A stretch of 64,000 nucleotides of DNA from Adiantum capillus-veneris (taxonomy: Eukaryota > Streptophyta > Polypodiopsida > Polypodiales > Pteridaceae). Made by a program: the position numbers and the translations under genes. The stretch's first letter is position 1. Every line of letters begins with the position of its first letter. Positions 31,756 to 42,280 of this stretch are shown piece after piece. Where the stretch lies: positions 108,444,549 through 108,508,548 of the forward strand of contig CM043953.1 in assembly GCA_014529385.2 (NCBI GenBank), in the 5' to 3' direction. The notes under the pieces were generated by a model. The model had not been told where the DNA came from and did not search any database. It worked only from the letters and a program-made list of their open reading frames with translations.

Positions 31756-31930
31756 ACAAGAAAGAAAAGCATTGAGATATAACATGTGGAAGAATTTGCA
31801 CAATGTTGTAGTTAATCATGCAGACAATGGTGTAGCAAGGACTCGCAAGGTGAAGGTATGGAAAACCTTGGACATAATACTCAAGTTTTGTAAATTGAAC
31901 TCATGCATTGATCCAACAAGGCTCCAATGT
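31756..31930 (+). pseudogene. Block A, right part after the LTR insertion
   Basis: It starts with the second ACAAG and continues block A; it aligns with 41424-41590 of block B ('gaaagaaaagcattga.at..aacA.atggA'). Similarity fades near 31930. It is the same unrecognised gene-like sequence. Confidence 0.6.
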
Positions 31931-32699
31931 GAACTATTTGCACATAATTCGGAATTATGATACTGTTCACAGTAGAAAAAATATCGAAACAATGATAAAC
32001 TAGACAAGACTTACTCTTCATTGTAGGTTAGAAGTAAAACCTTCATAGTGTCCATGTTGATTGATTGAAACCAATCAATGACATTGATCAAGGAAGTGGA
32101 CTCCGAGGTCAGTAGAACCACTAAAAGATATACCTCTAACATAGCTAGCTCGGATTGGTGATTCCATGGGAGGTTAGAGACAAGCATGCTGCAAATTGGT
32201 AGCCCAAACATGTTAGAATTACAAAAGAAGCTTCGCAAAATAGATTTCACGTACAAGAGATCAAAATTTATAATTTGATATGTCAACTCCCTCATACCAT
32301 CTTACAATATGGTTATCCCCCAAGGGCCAAAGGCAACATAGCACATCCATCCCCAGACAAAATGTGCAATATCAAAATTGGGAGCCATGAAAAGAAATGT
32401 TTTCTTGTTGATTGCATCAATAGCCACTAACATTGCCAAGTCATTTAACTCGGCCAAGGCCGCTTCCTCTCCTCCACATGTTCTTGGACCGTTCCACATT
32501 CATTCATGTGATATATGTGTGATGGGTGGTGCTCACATGATACATCCTTTACCTGACTTTGCTAATCAACGGAATAGTCAAAATGCTATCCATTCTCTTA
32601 TAAAAAACATAGAGTGGCACAAGTATCTTGTCGTACTTGAAGCATAAAAGCATAAGGGTATTGATATCCAGAGGCATCAAAGTCACTCTCTGAGCATGA
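31931..32699. other. Unassigned sequence next to block A
   Basis: Small open frames on both strands (for example 32378-32647) carry no recognised motif. No repeat partner was seen inside the window. Confidence 0.3.
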
Positions 32700-32820
32700 T
32701 GTCATAAAATCTAATATCTAACTATACCCAAATGATTTTCTCATATTAAACTGATCACTTAATGTGAGAGAATAAACGGGAACAAGAGCTTGTTAACCCT
32801 CAGGCACATTCCTATCACCT
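32700..32820 (+). repeat. Start of a chromovirus solo LTR, cut by an LTR insertion
   Basis: It begins TGTCATAAAATCTAATATC like the LTRs at 935, 3099 and 10390 and follows them for 121 bp up to GAGCT, where the Athila/Tat-type LTR starts. The rest of this LTR lies reversed at 48881-50444. The flanks CATGA (32695-32699) and, reversed, CATGC (48876-48880) may be its target duplication with one change. Confidence 0.75.
32816..32820. repeat. Target-site duplication GAGCT of the deletion-derivative element
   Basis: GAGCT lies directly before TGTTAACC. The partner is AGCTC at 50440-50444, directly outside the other LTR of the same element and therefore in reverse orientation. That is what an inversion between the two LTRs' neighbourhoods predicts. 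Confidence 0.85.
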
Positions 32821-33102
32821 ACGACGGACATTGTATTATTTATTTGGTAGAGTCAGGTACCAGGCTTGTCGGTCCAATAGGAAAAGGGTAAGAGTGATCG
32901 CCGATGAGAGGTGCACTCTAACTAGAACATTCAAGGGATTAGTTGGCTAAGCATGGACGTCCAAGTGTGAATGGGGCGAGCTCATATAAAAGTCAACTAA
33001 ACCTAAAAATCAGTCATTCTCTCATTTGTGCAATTGAAGAGTGCTCTTGCTCCATCTCCATCTTCTTCTTCTTCATCTCCCTGTGTGTGTGTGTGTGTAT
33101 GC

Positions 33103-33164
<62 letters not shown>

Positions 33165-33376
33165 TCGAGCATTGTGGTGGCACGACGACGGCGAGGCGGT
33201 TGAGCGCGACGTAGCGGCATCTCCCTCTTCTTCGCGGTGAGGAATCCTCCACACATCAGCGTAGAGCGGTGAGTGACACAACATCGCCTTCTTTGAGCTT
33301 ACTATTTTGTCTTGCTGTGTGCTTGGAGCCATTTGTGGCTCGCACACAGTGTATCAGCAAATTCCTTGCATTGACA
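32821..33376 (+). repeat. Athila/Tat-type LTR lacking its last 19 bp
   Basis: It reads TGTTAACCCT ... TTGACA in plus orientation and matches the reverse complement of the LTR at 50445-51011. The missing end (CGTGC..GCACA type) is found at 53534-53552. A TATA-like CATATAAAA is near 32984. It contains (GT)n and an expanded (GA)n at 33105-33161. After 33376 copia integrase coding sequence begins abruptly. Confidence 0.88.
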
Positions 33377-35818
33377 CAATTTTTGGCTATGGCTGAAAAT
33401 GTCTCGAAATGTACTATGGGCACCCTTCGTCCCGATTGAGGGGGGGAGTATATGTCTCATGAATTCAATGCATTTTTCGCTAGTCATGGGATAAAACACC
33501 AATGTACAGTGCCTTATACACCTCAGCAAAATGGTATTGTTGAGAGGAAAAGCAGGTCACTTACGAAAATGGCACGATGTATGGTCAAAAGTCAAGCTTT
33601 GCCGCATTCTTTTTGGCTTGAGGCCATCATGTGTGCCACTTATGTACTAAACAGGTGTCCTACAAAATCTTTGCAGTCTATTACTCCATATGAAGCATGG
33701 CATGATAGAAAGCCCTCTATTGAGCACATGCGTGTTTTTGGCTGTTTGGCGTATGCTTTGGTGCCACAAACACAGCGCAGAAAATTCGATGATAAGGCTG
33801 TCAAATGTATTTTTGTTGGTTATAGTGCTGAAAGCAAAGGTTACAGGTTGTATCAATACGCAAAGAAAACGTATTCTGGTTTCACGAGATGTAGTGTTTG
33901 TGGAAGATTCTGTTCAGCCCTTTCTGTCATGTACTAGAGACAGTAATGTAAGCTCACAGGACATTTATGACACTTTGTTGCCTCTTTTCAGTGGTGGAAA
34001 TATGAATGTAAATTCCAATGAGGCAAATGTACATCCTATGGGGGTTTCTGAAAATGTTATAGACCAGCCTATTACTGATGCAGATGTACATGATGTACTT
34101 GATGAGGAAAGGGTTGAAAATGAGGAGGCTAGAGGCATGCCAAAATGGCTGGTACACACTTTGCGTGATAGTAAATTGGATGCACCTTTGTCTAGTCATA
34201 CTCGTTCAGGCTCTTGCCATGTATCTTATGCATGAGATTATTATGCTTTGGCTGTGTCTAGCTTACATGATGTTGAGGAGCCTCTGTCGTTTGATGAAGC
34301 ACAAAATTCAGAAAATTGGATGGCTACCATGCAATCAAAATATGATGCACTTATAGAAAATGACACATGAACTTTATGTGATTTGCCTCCTCACAAAAAG
34401 GCCATTGGTACGAAGTGGGTTTACAAGTTGAAACGCAAGCCGGATGGTGAGATCGATCGCCATAAGGCTCGACTTGTTGCAAAGGGTTATGAACAGCAAA
34501 AAGGCATAGATTATGAAGAGACTTTTTCTCCCACTTGTTGTATGACACTGTGCGTTTTCTATGTGCATTGGCCGCTCATTTTGGTTGGGATGTACATCAA
34601 TCAGACGTTGTTATTGCTTTCTTGAATGGTGACATATTTGAGGAAGTTTATGTAACACTGCCTCACGGTTTTGTCATAAAAGGACAAGAGGACAAAGTTT
34701 GCAGATGTAAGAAGGCTTTGTATGGGTTGAAGCAATCTCCTCGTGCGTGGTATGAGAAAGTTGACACTCATTTGGTCAAACGAGACTTTCGTAACAGTCC
34801 CACAGAAAGCACATTGTATGTAAAGCGTGAGGGTGATGTACTTCTCATTGTGGTTCTTTATGTCGATGATTTGCTAATCACTAGACCAAATGAGAGCGAC
34901 ATATTGCTGAATTTAAGGCTGATTTGAATGCTACTTTCAAGATGAAAGATTTGGGGCTGTTGCATCATTACTTGGGTATACAGTTTAAGCAGTGTGATGG
35001 TGGTATTGCCTTGTGTCATAAAAGTTACATAGAGACATTGCTATGTAAGTTTGGACTTGAGAATTGCAAACCTATTGCCACTCCCATGGGAACAGGTTTG
35101 AAGTTGAGTCTACATGATACTGGCGATCTTACTGATGTCACTCTTTATCAAACTGCTATTGGCTGCCTCAATTATGTATGCAACACGAGGCCGGATATTC
35201 AATTTGCAGTCTCATAGGTCAGCAGATTTATGCATAGCCCAAGGTCTAAGCATTGGCAGGCTTTCAAGAGGATTTTCCACTGTCTTAGTGGCACTTTACA
35301 TCTTGGCTTGTTTTATCCCAAGGGGGGATCATTGCCGCCAGACTTACATGCTTTTTCGGACTCAGATTGGGCTGGTTGTTTTGACACGCGAGTGTCCACA
35401 AGTGGTCTTTGTTTAATGCTTGGCAGTTCATGTATATCATGGTTGAGAAAGAAGCAACCTACTGTGGCCACTTCGAGTTGTGAGGTTGTGTACAGGGTAG
35501 TCTGCACAACTACGGTTGAGTGTGTATGGCTCAAACGCCTTATGGCTGATTTGGGTGTTGGGCAGGACACTACCAACACTATCTACACTGACAGCTAGAG
35601 TGCATTGGTAGTTGCGAGGAACCCTGTTTTTCATGCGCGCACAAAGAACATTGAGTTGCATTACCACTATGTCAAGGAGAGGCTCTCAGTAGGAGAGATC
35701 AGCTTGGCTTATGTGCCAACATAGGACAACCTTGCAGATCTTTTCACAAAGGAATTGTCTCGTGAGAATCTTGAAGCTTTCCGCAAAGCTTTGGGCTTAC
35801 TCCCCTTTGTGGACTGAT
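33377..35818 (+). pseudogene. pol: Copia 3' half: integrase core, RT, RNase H
   Basis: Coding starts without a start codon inside the integrase core. A stop replaces the Asn after the second catalytic Asp (about 33432-33450), and the catalytic Glu is present in Q-Q-N-G-I-V-E-R-K at about 33523-33549. Capsid-interaction and linker sequence follow to 34235, with frame changes at about 33870 and 34225. RT starts with [11 protein letters not shown] (34410) and keeps L-Y-V-D-D-L-L-I at about 34855-34878, with a shift near 34540. RNase H has F-S-D-S-D-W-A-G (about 35355) and stops at about 35216, 35597 and 35723. The matching gag/protease half is at 53553-55000. The copy is dead. Confidence 0.85.
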
Positions 35819-35880
35819 CATGTCGTCAGGGCATGGCACTTCCCTTTACTCATGTGCTAGCTCTCGTTCACCACATCACT

Positions 35881-35891
35881 CCAGGGGGGAT
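35881..35891 (+). promoter_or_regulatory. Polypurine tract of the copia element
   Basis: CCAGGGGGGAT directly before the TGTTACC of the LTR is the expected plus-strand primer. Confidence 0.8.
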
Positions 35892-36118
35892 TGTTACCAT
35901 ATACATATGGTAGTGATGTGTGTGAACACACTAGGACCGTCGGGGCATTTTTTCCCTCTTTAGGAGGTTTTTCCCCCCGAGCATTGTATATACGCCCATC
36001 ACTCTAGGGCTATCTATCTTTCCATTGCACACTAAGTAACACACTCTCTATTGTGTGCCTTGAGCTTCGTTCGTCTTCTCCAAGCTGTGTGTGTCTCTGT
36101 GCAACCCTAATTCCAACA
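35892..36118 (+). repeat. Copia 3' LTR, 227 bp
   Basis: It runs TGTTACCAT ... TTCCAACA, with inverted TGTT/AACA ends. A TATA-like TGTATATAC lies near 35983. It is the same length as, and nearly identical to, the reverse complement of 55230-55456, consistent with the two LTRs of one element. Confidence 0.9.
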
Positions 36119-36302
36119 TGTGCGAGCCTTGAAAGGCTGCAAACACACAACTAGAGAGTCCTAGCAAGCTCAAAGAACAATGGTGTGTCACTCACCTCTC
36201 AGAGCTTCCGTTGTGAAGGATCTTGTGCTGTGAAGAAGAAGGAGCTGCCGCCGATGCCGCGCTCTACCGCCCTGCTGCCACTGAAGTTACCGCAATGCTC
36301 GA

Positions 36303-36338
<36 letters not shown>

Positions 36339-36658
36339 CTTCTCCTTGTCTCTCTTTAGCATACACACACACGTAGAAGGAGAAGGAGACAGAGATGGAG
36401 CAAGAGCACTTCTTAGCTTACACATTAGAGAATGAGGATTTTTAGGTCAAATGGACCTTTTATAATAGTTTTCTCCATTCACACATGGGCGCCCACAGTG
36501 GTTGGTCGTTGCACAAATATTGTAAAAATAAATAAGTGGTGCGCCTCTCATCGGTGATCACCTACACAGCTATTGGACCAACAAGCCCAGCCCATGACTC
36601 TACCAAATAAATAATACGACGTCCGTCGTAGGTGAAAGGGTGTTCATTAGGGTTAACA
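36119..36658 (-). repeat. Part of an Athila/Tat-type LTR, split by the copia insertion
   Basis: It reads TGTGCGAGCC ... GGGTTAACA and is related to 17898-18480 but diverged, with (CT)n at 36307-36338 and (CA)n at 36363-36372. It lacks the first about 50 bp of the family's end (plus-strand view). Those bases are at 55457-55509, on the far side of the copia element and outside the inversion. Confidence 0.75.
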
Positions 36659-37430
36659 GGGGGGTTACTTTTAACAATTTTTGGAAAACCATATTATTAA
36701 GAGGAAATAATTGTAAGGATATGTAAAGGGAGAGAGCTTGAGTGCTTTCAAGTGCACACAAACACAACCAAGTGAGCACACAATGCAAATGGAGACACGA
36801 AGCGACTTCTTCTTCACTACTCAAAATGATGAGATAAGGTCTATAAAAACATAAGTGGAAAATACAACATAATAAGAACTATGTATAATGATCAATGTGA
36901 AACCACTAATGAGTGAGTTGGCAAGATAATTGGCCATCACTCTTGGTAGGTAGACTATGTAGAATGCTGTGCTATATGATTTCCCATTAAAATTGCCAAA
37001 AATGGGGATCGTTGTTGATGCCTCTTGAAATCCTAGGGGTGAGTGAAATATCAACACATGAGGGAGAAGAGTGAGTAAACCCTTACCCTCAATCACTTCT
37101 TTTACTGCTCTGATTCCACTTAAACTGCTTAGCCACAACTACCATATAAAGAGATAGAGAAGGAGAAAGCTTGAGCACTTGCACACATACACGCACACAA
37201 CATCCAAGAGATCAGACAATGGAAATGGAAGCACAAAGATGCTTCTTCTTCTTCTTCACTATTCAAAATTATGTTTAGGTCTACAAAAACATGTGGAAAA
37301 TACCACACAATAAAAACTATATATACCTGCCAATGTGAAACTACTAGTGAGTGTGGTCGTGAGATAACTAGTCATCCCTCTTGGTATGAATACCATGTTA
37401 GTGAAATCTAGCCACTGTGTCATTTGTGAT
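36659..37430 (-). repeat. Pair of direct repeats with a primer-site-like sequence between them
   Basis: 36723-36964 and 37148-37406 are diverged direct repeats of about 250 bp. Between them, 37112-37123 reads on the minus strand as a TGGAATCAGAGC-type sequence, one base off the tRNA-iMet primer site. This could be a miniature LTR element (TRIM-like) on the minus strand with about 150 bp of interior. The ends of the repeats are not clear-cut and there is no obvious polypurine tract, so the call is tentative. Confidence 0.4.
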
Positions 37431-37499
37431 GATCCTTGTGTCTACTACCTCATGTTAGTGATAATGTAGGCAAGAAATCATCCATGTGTATCATGTCTT

Positions 37500-38240
37500 G
37501 AACTTGATATCTCAACACTTTTCATTGCAAGTTTACTCCATAGCAAAATGGTGTTGTCGAGAAAAAGAACAAGAATATTGCACAATCTACAAGGGTGATG
37601 ACAAATGAGAATAATGTGCTTGATTTTTATTGGGATGAGGTAGTATCTCAAGGTACCTTAAAGATTCCTAATGCTGCTATATAGAACATGACACCCGAGG
37701 AGAACTCTCCTTGCAAAATGTCTAATATAACACACATTAAACTATTTGGATGTATTACTTATGTGAATAATCTAAATGAATTGCAAATGAAATTGGATAC
37801 AAAAGCTAAAAAATGTGTGTTGTTGGCTATTCCCTTGAGAAGAAGCGGTAAAAATATAACAACCATGTCACGTGCCCAGCGAGGGTGAGAAGAGATGTTG
37901 TTTTCATGAATTGAAGAGCCAATTGTTGACATAAAAAAGACGACCTTAGGGCTGAGGTAAAGGAGAATGTGGGTACAAAAAATGGAAGTGCACGTTCATA
38001 GGTTTTGAGTGGACCACAAGGGGCATGTAGTTCAAGTCATGTTGAGAAATCATGGAGTGGCAGGCTATTTGAGAGAGTGAGTCCTATATGTTCATCAAAT
38101 GTAACAAGGAAAGTGAAATAAAAGAATAATGGTGCCCCCAAGAATGCCAATTTGAGTGCAAGTCATGATGATGGTGATTCAAGCGTTAAATTTTATGCAT
38201 CTCAAGTAAATGCCCAATGTGATCCTATTATGCCATGATA
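37500..38240 (+). pseudogene. pol: Copia integrase fragment from another family
   Basis: Heavily decayed. Broken frames give S-x-A-K-W-C/G-V-V-E-K-K around 37535-37570 (the G-V-V-E-K/R-K region with the catalytic Glu), then M-T-N-E-N-N-V-L-D-F-Y-W, then N-M-T-P-E-E ... H-I-K-L-F-G-C-I-T-Y-V (37688-37765) and K-A-K-K-C-V. It ends before RT. It differs clearly from the copia at 33377. Confidence 0.65.
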
Positions 38241-38800
38241 GTGGGTCTAGGAATTTACTAAGGGAGTAACTTAAGGTCCCCAAGTAGGTATAAAGGATCC
38301 CAACCCCCATTGTATAATCAATCATGCATTCTATCTATCTCTACACTTCCACAATGTCAACTTTGACATTTTATCAAATCCCTTTGCTTGGTGATCATGA
38401 GGAAAGAGTGGCACATGGTGAAGACAAGGGGTGGCGGTTTCTATCCAAGGAGTGACTTTGTGATTAGTGATTCAAAACGATCTCAAAAAGGGGCACCATT
38501 TCTTTGCCTATGTAGAACAACATTTTAAATTGCTAGCAGAACTGGCTCAAATGATGATGATCTATTACTCTCTATTTCATGTCTTGAGATGCCCTTCAAA
38601 CTAATTTGAGACTTTAATTGATCGTTTTGAAAAGCTAGCGTGGTGGTTGATCCTCCATTTGTCTACATCTTGAAATGCTATTGAAAGCAAGGCCAAGATT
38701 GTGGTTTTTTATTGAGCACTTTGAAATGCTTCCACAAGTGATCTCCTAAGGATTGTGTTTTCGGGAGCTTTTTGAATTGCGGGGGAATATTGGCCTATTT
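38241..38800. other. Unassigned sequence between copia fragments
   Basis: No coding signal. The last bases carry GCGGGGGAATATTGG, a purine run just ahead of a copia LTR fragment, so part of this may be that element's 3' untranslated region. Confidence 0.35.
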
Positions 38801-38943
38801 TGTTACCATATACATGTGGTAGTGAAGTGTGGACACACTTAAGACTGCGGGGCATTTTTTCCCTCACTAGGAGGTTTTTTCCCTTGTGCGTTGTATATAC
38901 GCCCATCACTCTAGGGTTATCTATCTTTCCATTGCACACTAAG
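38801..38943 (+). repeat. Truncated copia LTR of the 35892 family
   Basis: It begins TGTTACCATATACATG and follows the 227-bp LTR for about 140 bp up to ACACTAAG, then breaks off. It is a 5' fragment only. Confidence 0.8.
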
Positions 38944-39249
38944 AGAACATCAATCTCTCCAACTTATAAAGCTCCAAACCACCCCTCATTGAAAAATGCA
39001 ACAAATAGAAAAATGCAAAACGCATCTGACATCCCATGCACGGTAGCGCACCCCCCCCCCCCCCCCCCAAAGAGGGATGAAAAACCAGCAGCCTTTCTTG
39101 TGCTTTATCTTTGTTGAGATCTGGCCGTAGGTTGTTGGCTTGGCACCCTCCCTGGTAAAGCTTTTGCTTAGCTTTCTTTCCTGGGAAAAAAAAAGAGATA
39201 AGAAGAATCTTTCTTTTAGCTTTTTTTTCAAGAGGCTTATGGCCACGGG
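38944..39249. other. Unassigned spacer with an 18-base poly-C run
   Basis: C18 at 39051-39068 stands out. The rest is noncoding with an A run and T-rich runs at about 39185-39230. Confidence 0.5.
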
Positions 39250-39530
39250 CGACACCATGCTCTTGGTTTGTCACACAATAGATACAAGCACGATACCTTA
39301 GGAGACATTGTTATGCAGGAATGTCGCACTTTGATTAACTTCATAATCAAAGAGGTACTTCTTAATGAGAATCAAGGCCCCATACACGTGAATCCTAGCA
39401 AGGTGCATTCAAAAATTGTGTCGGGTGTGTCATTTGCAAGACAATTGTGAAAGGGGTGAATTCATCTGATGCAAAAGTTGGGGATTTGAATAAGAAAAAA
39501 CAAGACTCGTTTGGAAACCCATCTTAGAGA
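39250..39530 (+). pseudogene. Second copy of the LINE ORF1 N-terminal piece
   Basis: It aligns with 13759-14031, including the G-V-S-F-A stretch, and then jumps to the equivalent of 15825. Copy B therefore lacks the 1.8 kb of LINE ORF1/ORF2 present in copy A, or copy A gained it. Confidence 0.6.
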
Positions 39531-39788
39531 GACCCATCATCAGAGTATAAGCCCCTTTGCAAGAAAAATAAACAAAACACCATTTCAAAAGCTTCAAAGG
39601 AGAATTTCAAATCAGAGGGCTTGAAAAATGTGGACCTTTAGCTAGACGACAGAATGTATTCCAAGCATCCCATACAAACTCCATTCCACCTTTCCAGGAT
39701 ATAACTTCCTTGGTGAACTATGACAGAGATGGACCTAATGGCTTGTATGGCCACACAAAGCAGATGGTTGCAAGAAATGATGTTCTAT

Positions 39789-39886
<98 letters not shown>

Positions 39887-41590
39887 CATGCAAGGAACTT
39901 ACACAGCAACTCAAAGGAAAATAACAGTCCTAGGTATTTTCCAAAAAGAAAGAAGACATGGGACATCGAGGACATGAAGGTTGGCTTGAGAGGAATCAAG
40001 AAAAGAGTGCAAGCCATCAAGTAAGTGTATCTATGCATCTATCCTATCAGACATATCTCTTACGTTTGATATGCATGCCCATATCTTTGCTTCACCCCAA
40101 CAAGGAAGTGGAGTGCAACACAACAACAAGCTTGGTACCTTACAGCCTCATACTAAATCACAAAAATGTCACTGGCCTCTTGGATGACAAGCGCTATGGT
40201 AATATCCTTGCCAAGCATTTTGACAATCTTTTAAAGGAGAACCAGCTCCATGCACGGGATGTTCAATCAATTTGGATGAAGCTGGAATATCCAATAAGGG
40301 ATATATTGCAATTTACAAGCATGTAACATCATTTATAGTTTTCATTTTATTAGGAAAGGTTTTAGCATCCTTACTCCTTGTACTCAGGTCTATGCAGACA
40401 CAGGTTAAAAATATTCATATCAAGCACACCCTACTTTAAAACCCTTTTTCTATTCAGAAAACAAGAGAGGAAGTTAATGAGGAGGTGCTTCAAACTCTGG
40501 GTAGTCCTTTTCACATTGATTTGACATACAGATTGCTAAAAGGGAAGGAAATGGTCTATAACAAGTATAACAATATTTTTTATGATTTGATCGCTTTGCA
40601 AACATACATTGTGCAGCTGTACAATGTTACTCCCGAAGAGTGAAATGGTGTCCTAAAGTTTTCCATCAATCCAGATGAGTACGAGCTTGTAAAGGAGACG
40701 AAGGTTGAACAAGTCACAACCACACTTATAAATAGAGCTCTAGATGCAAGCATTGGACCAGATGATCCCAAAAACTTTAGTGTGCAATATAAAAACAACA
40801 TTTTCCTTCTTGCAATCTTCAAGGTAAGCTAACATTATGTTGAAGCTCACTTATTGTTAGATTTTACTTGTATGATTTAGAATACGCATTCCAAAAACCT
40901 TAAAATTATCTTTCCAGGTGTCAGTTGAGAACTTCAATCAAACTAGCATCTCAAAAATAATAAGCAAACAAAGAAATGGAAAGAAGTTGGATGTGGAATA
41001 CATGGGCTTCTACGTATTGGAGTGGCACATGACTAGAGACTTGAAGACCTTGAAATGCATGCACAATGTTTCCAAAGGAGCAACAAGCAAAAGCCCTTAC
41101 TTATATTGCATGGGAGGGGTTCACATCTAAAGAAACATATGCACAATGCATGCACTTTTTAGGATAATAGAAAAACTAATGTTTCCATATATTTGTTTTT
41201 CTTGGACCACTCAACATCTCCCTGCAAATCAAAGGGAAATTTGAGCTTTGGAGACAGTCTTCTCAAAGATGGGTTGGCACGGAGGACATGTTTAGATAGA
41301 CCAGGATGAAAAGAGGTCTAAGAATGGCTAGGATGTTCCAAAGAATTTTTCCATTGGTGGTGTGAAATCCCAACTCTTCCTATCAATGCCTTCAATTGGA
41401 AGACAATGCAAAATCCATAGTGCACAAGAAAGAAAAGCATTGAAATACAACACATGGATAAATTTGCACAATGTTGTAGTTGATCATGCAAACAATGGTG
41501 CAGCAAGGACTCACAAGGTGAAGGTATGGAAAACCTTCCACAAATATGCACTCACAAGGTGAATTGAACTCATGCAAGCACTGAAGATGA
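39531..41590 (+). pseudogene. Unrecognised multi-exon sequence, block B
   Basis: Diverged copy of 15825-17892 plus 31756-31930, with the same exon-like pieces and splice-like borders (AAG|GTAAGC at 40822, TTCCAG|GTGT at 40917). After that border it reads S-V-E-N-F-N-Q-T-S, then K-L-D-V-E-Y-M-G-F-Y-V-L-E-W-H-M (about 40988-41030). An internal stop (about 40640) and frameshifts make it a pseudogene. It lacks the 13.9-kb insertion, so it shows the empty site at 41424-41428. The (GA)n at 39791-39882 is a large expansion of three GA units in block A. I do not recognise the family. Confidence 0.5.
39791..39882. repeat. (GA)n microsatellite, about 90 bp
   Basis: A pure AG run. At the orthologous spot of block A (16080-16092) only CAAGAGAGAGACA is present, so the expansion arose after the duplication. 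Confidence 0.95.
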
Positions 41591-42280
41591 CTATGCAATT
41601 TTCCAAGATGCTATGGAGACATTCCGCATGACATTCATAAGTACGTGGATAAATCAGTATATCATTCACTACATGGTAATGTAATTGGTTTGATGATACG
41701 CTAATCTTTTGAATTGAAAATATGTATCCTATAATGTTTTTGCTTGCTTTGTGAATAGCACATTATTTGTAATCACATGCTTTGGTCTGCAAGGGAATAT
41801 GAAATCTTGGGTATTTGGTCTACGCAGGGCATGGAGAAAACCTACTACGAAGCTTGTACTGGATATTTGAGACACACTTGGCATGTAGGTGATGTAGAAA
41901 AAGCCAATAGCTTAGAGGAGCTTCATCAATGGAGGTATCAAAAACTTATGCACAAATCACATCACAAGGAACAAGTCAAATCCAGTCAGATTGGCCATGC
42001 ATTAAGGTTAGCTAAAAAACGATGAAGGAGGGAGATATGGGAGTTATCCTCTACCACAAGACAACATGCATATTGTGGCTACAAAAACAATGCAAGAGAA
42101 GGGTTTGGACAACGGCGTTGCAAATTGTGTCATAATTCCAACACAAACCTTAATATATCTAGAACACTTTATATAATTTCAATTTTCCACAATCTGAATG
42201 ATGGTTGCAACAAAAAAAAATACTTTGCGAGATTTAGGTACAAAATCAATCTAGCTTTGATGCATAAAACAAATAAACTT
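41591..42280 (+). other. Possible further exon of block B
   Basis: The open frame 41777-42025 follows an AG acceptor-like ATAG at about 41756-41759 and gives R-E-Y-E-I-L-G-I-W-S-T ... Y-L-R-H-T-W-H with a basic end. No known motif. It may belong to the gene behind block B, but copy A has no visible counterpart here. Confidence 0.35.

Noticed and set aside
33003..33347. Leu/Ser-repeat proteins near 33.1 kb
   Set aside because: They come from (GA)n and (GT)n repeats within an LTR.
32821..33376. Independent solo LTR inserted into the copia integrase
   Set aside because: No duplication flanks it as a unit, it lacks 19 terminal bases, and its duplication partner is at 50440-50444. The inversion explains it better.
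36119..36663. Complete solo LTR with its own target duplication
   Set aside because: The flanks differ, and the family end is missing on the left; the missing end lies at 55457-55509.
37105..37125. tRNA gene
   Set aside because: The match is to the short primer complement only; no cloverleaf.
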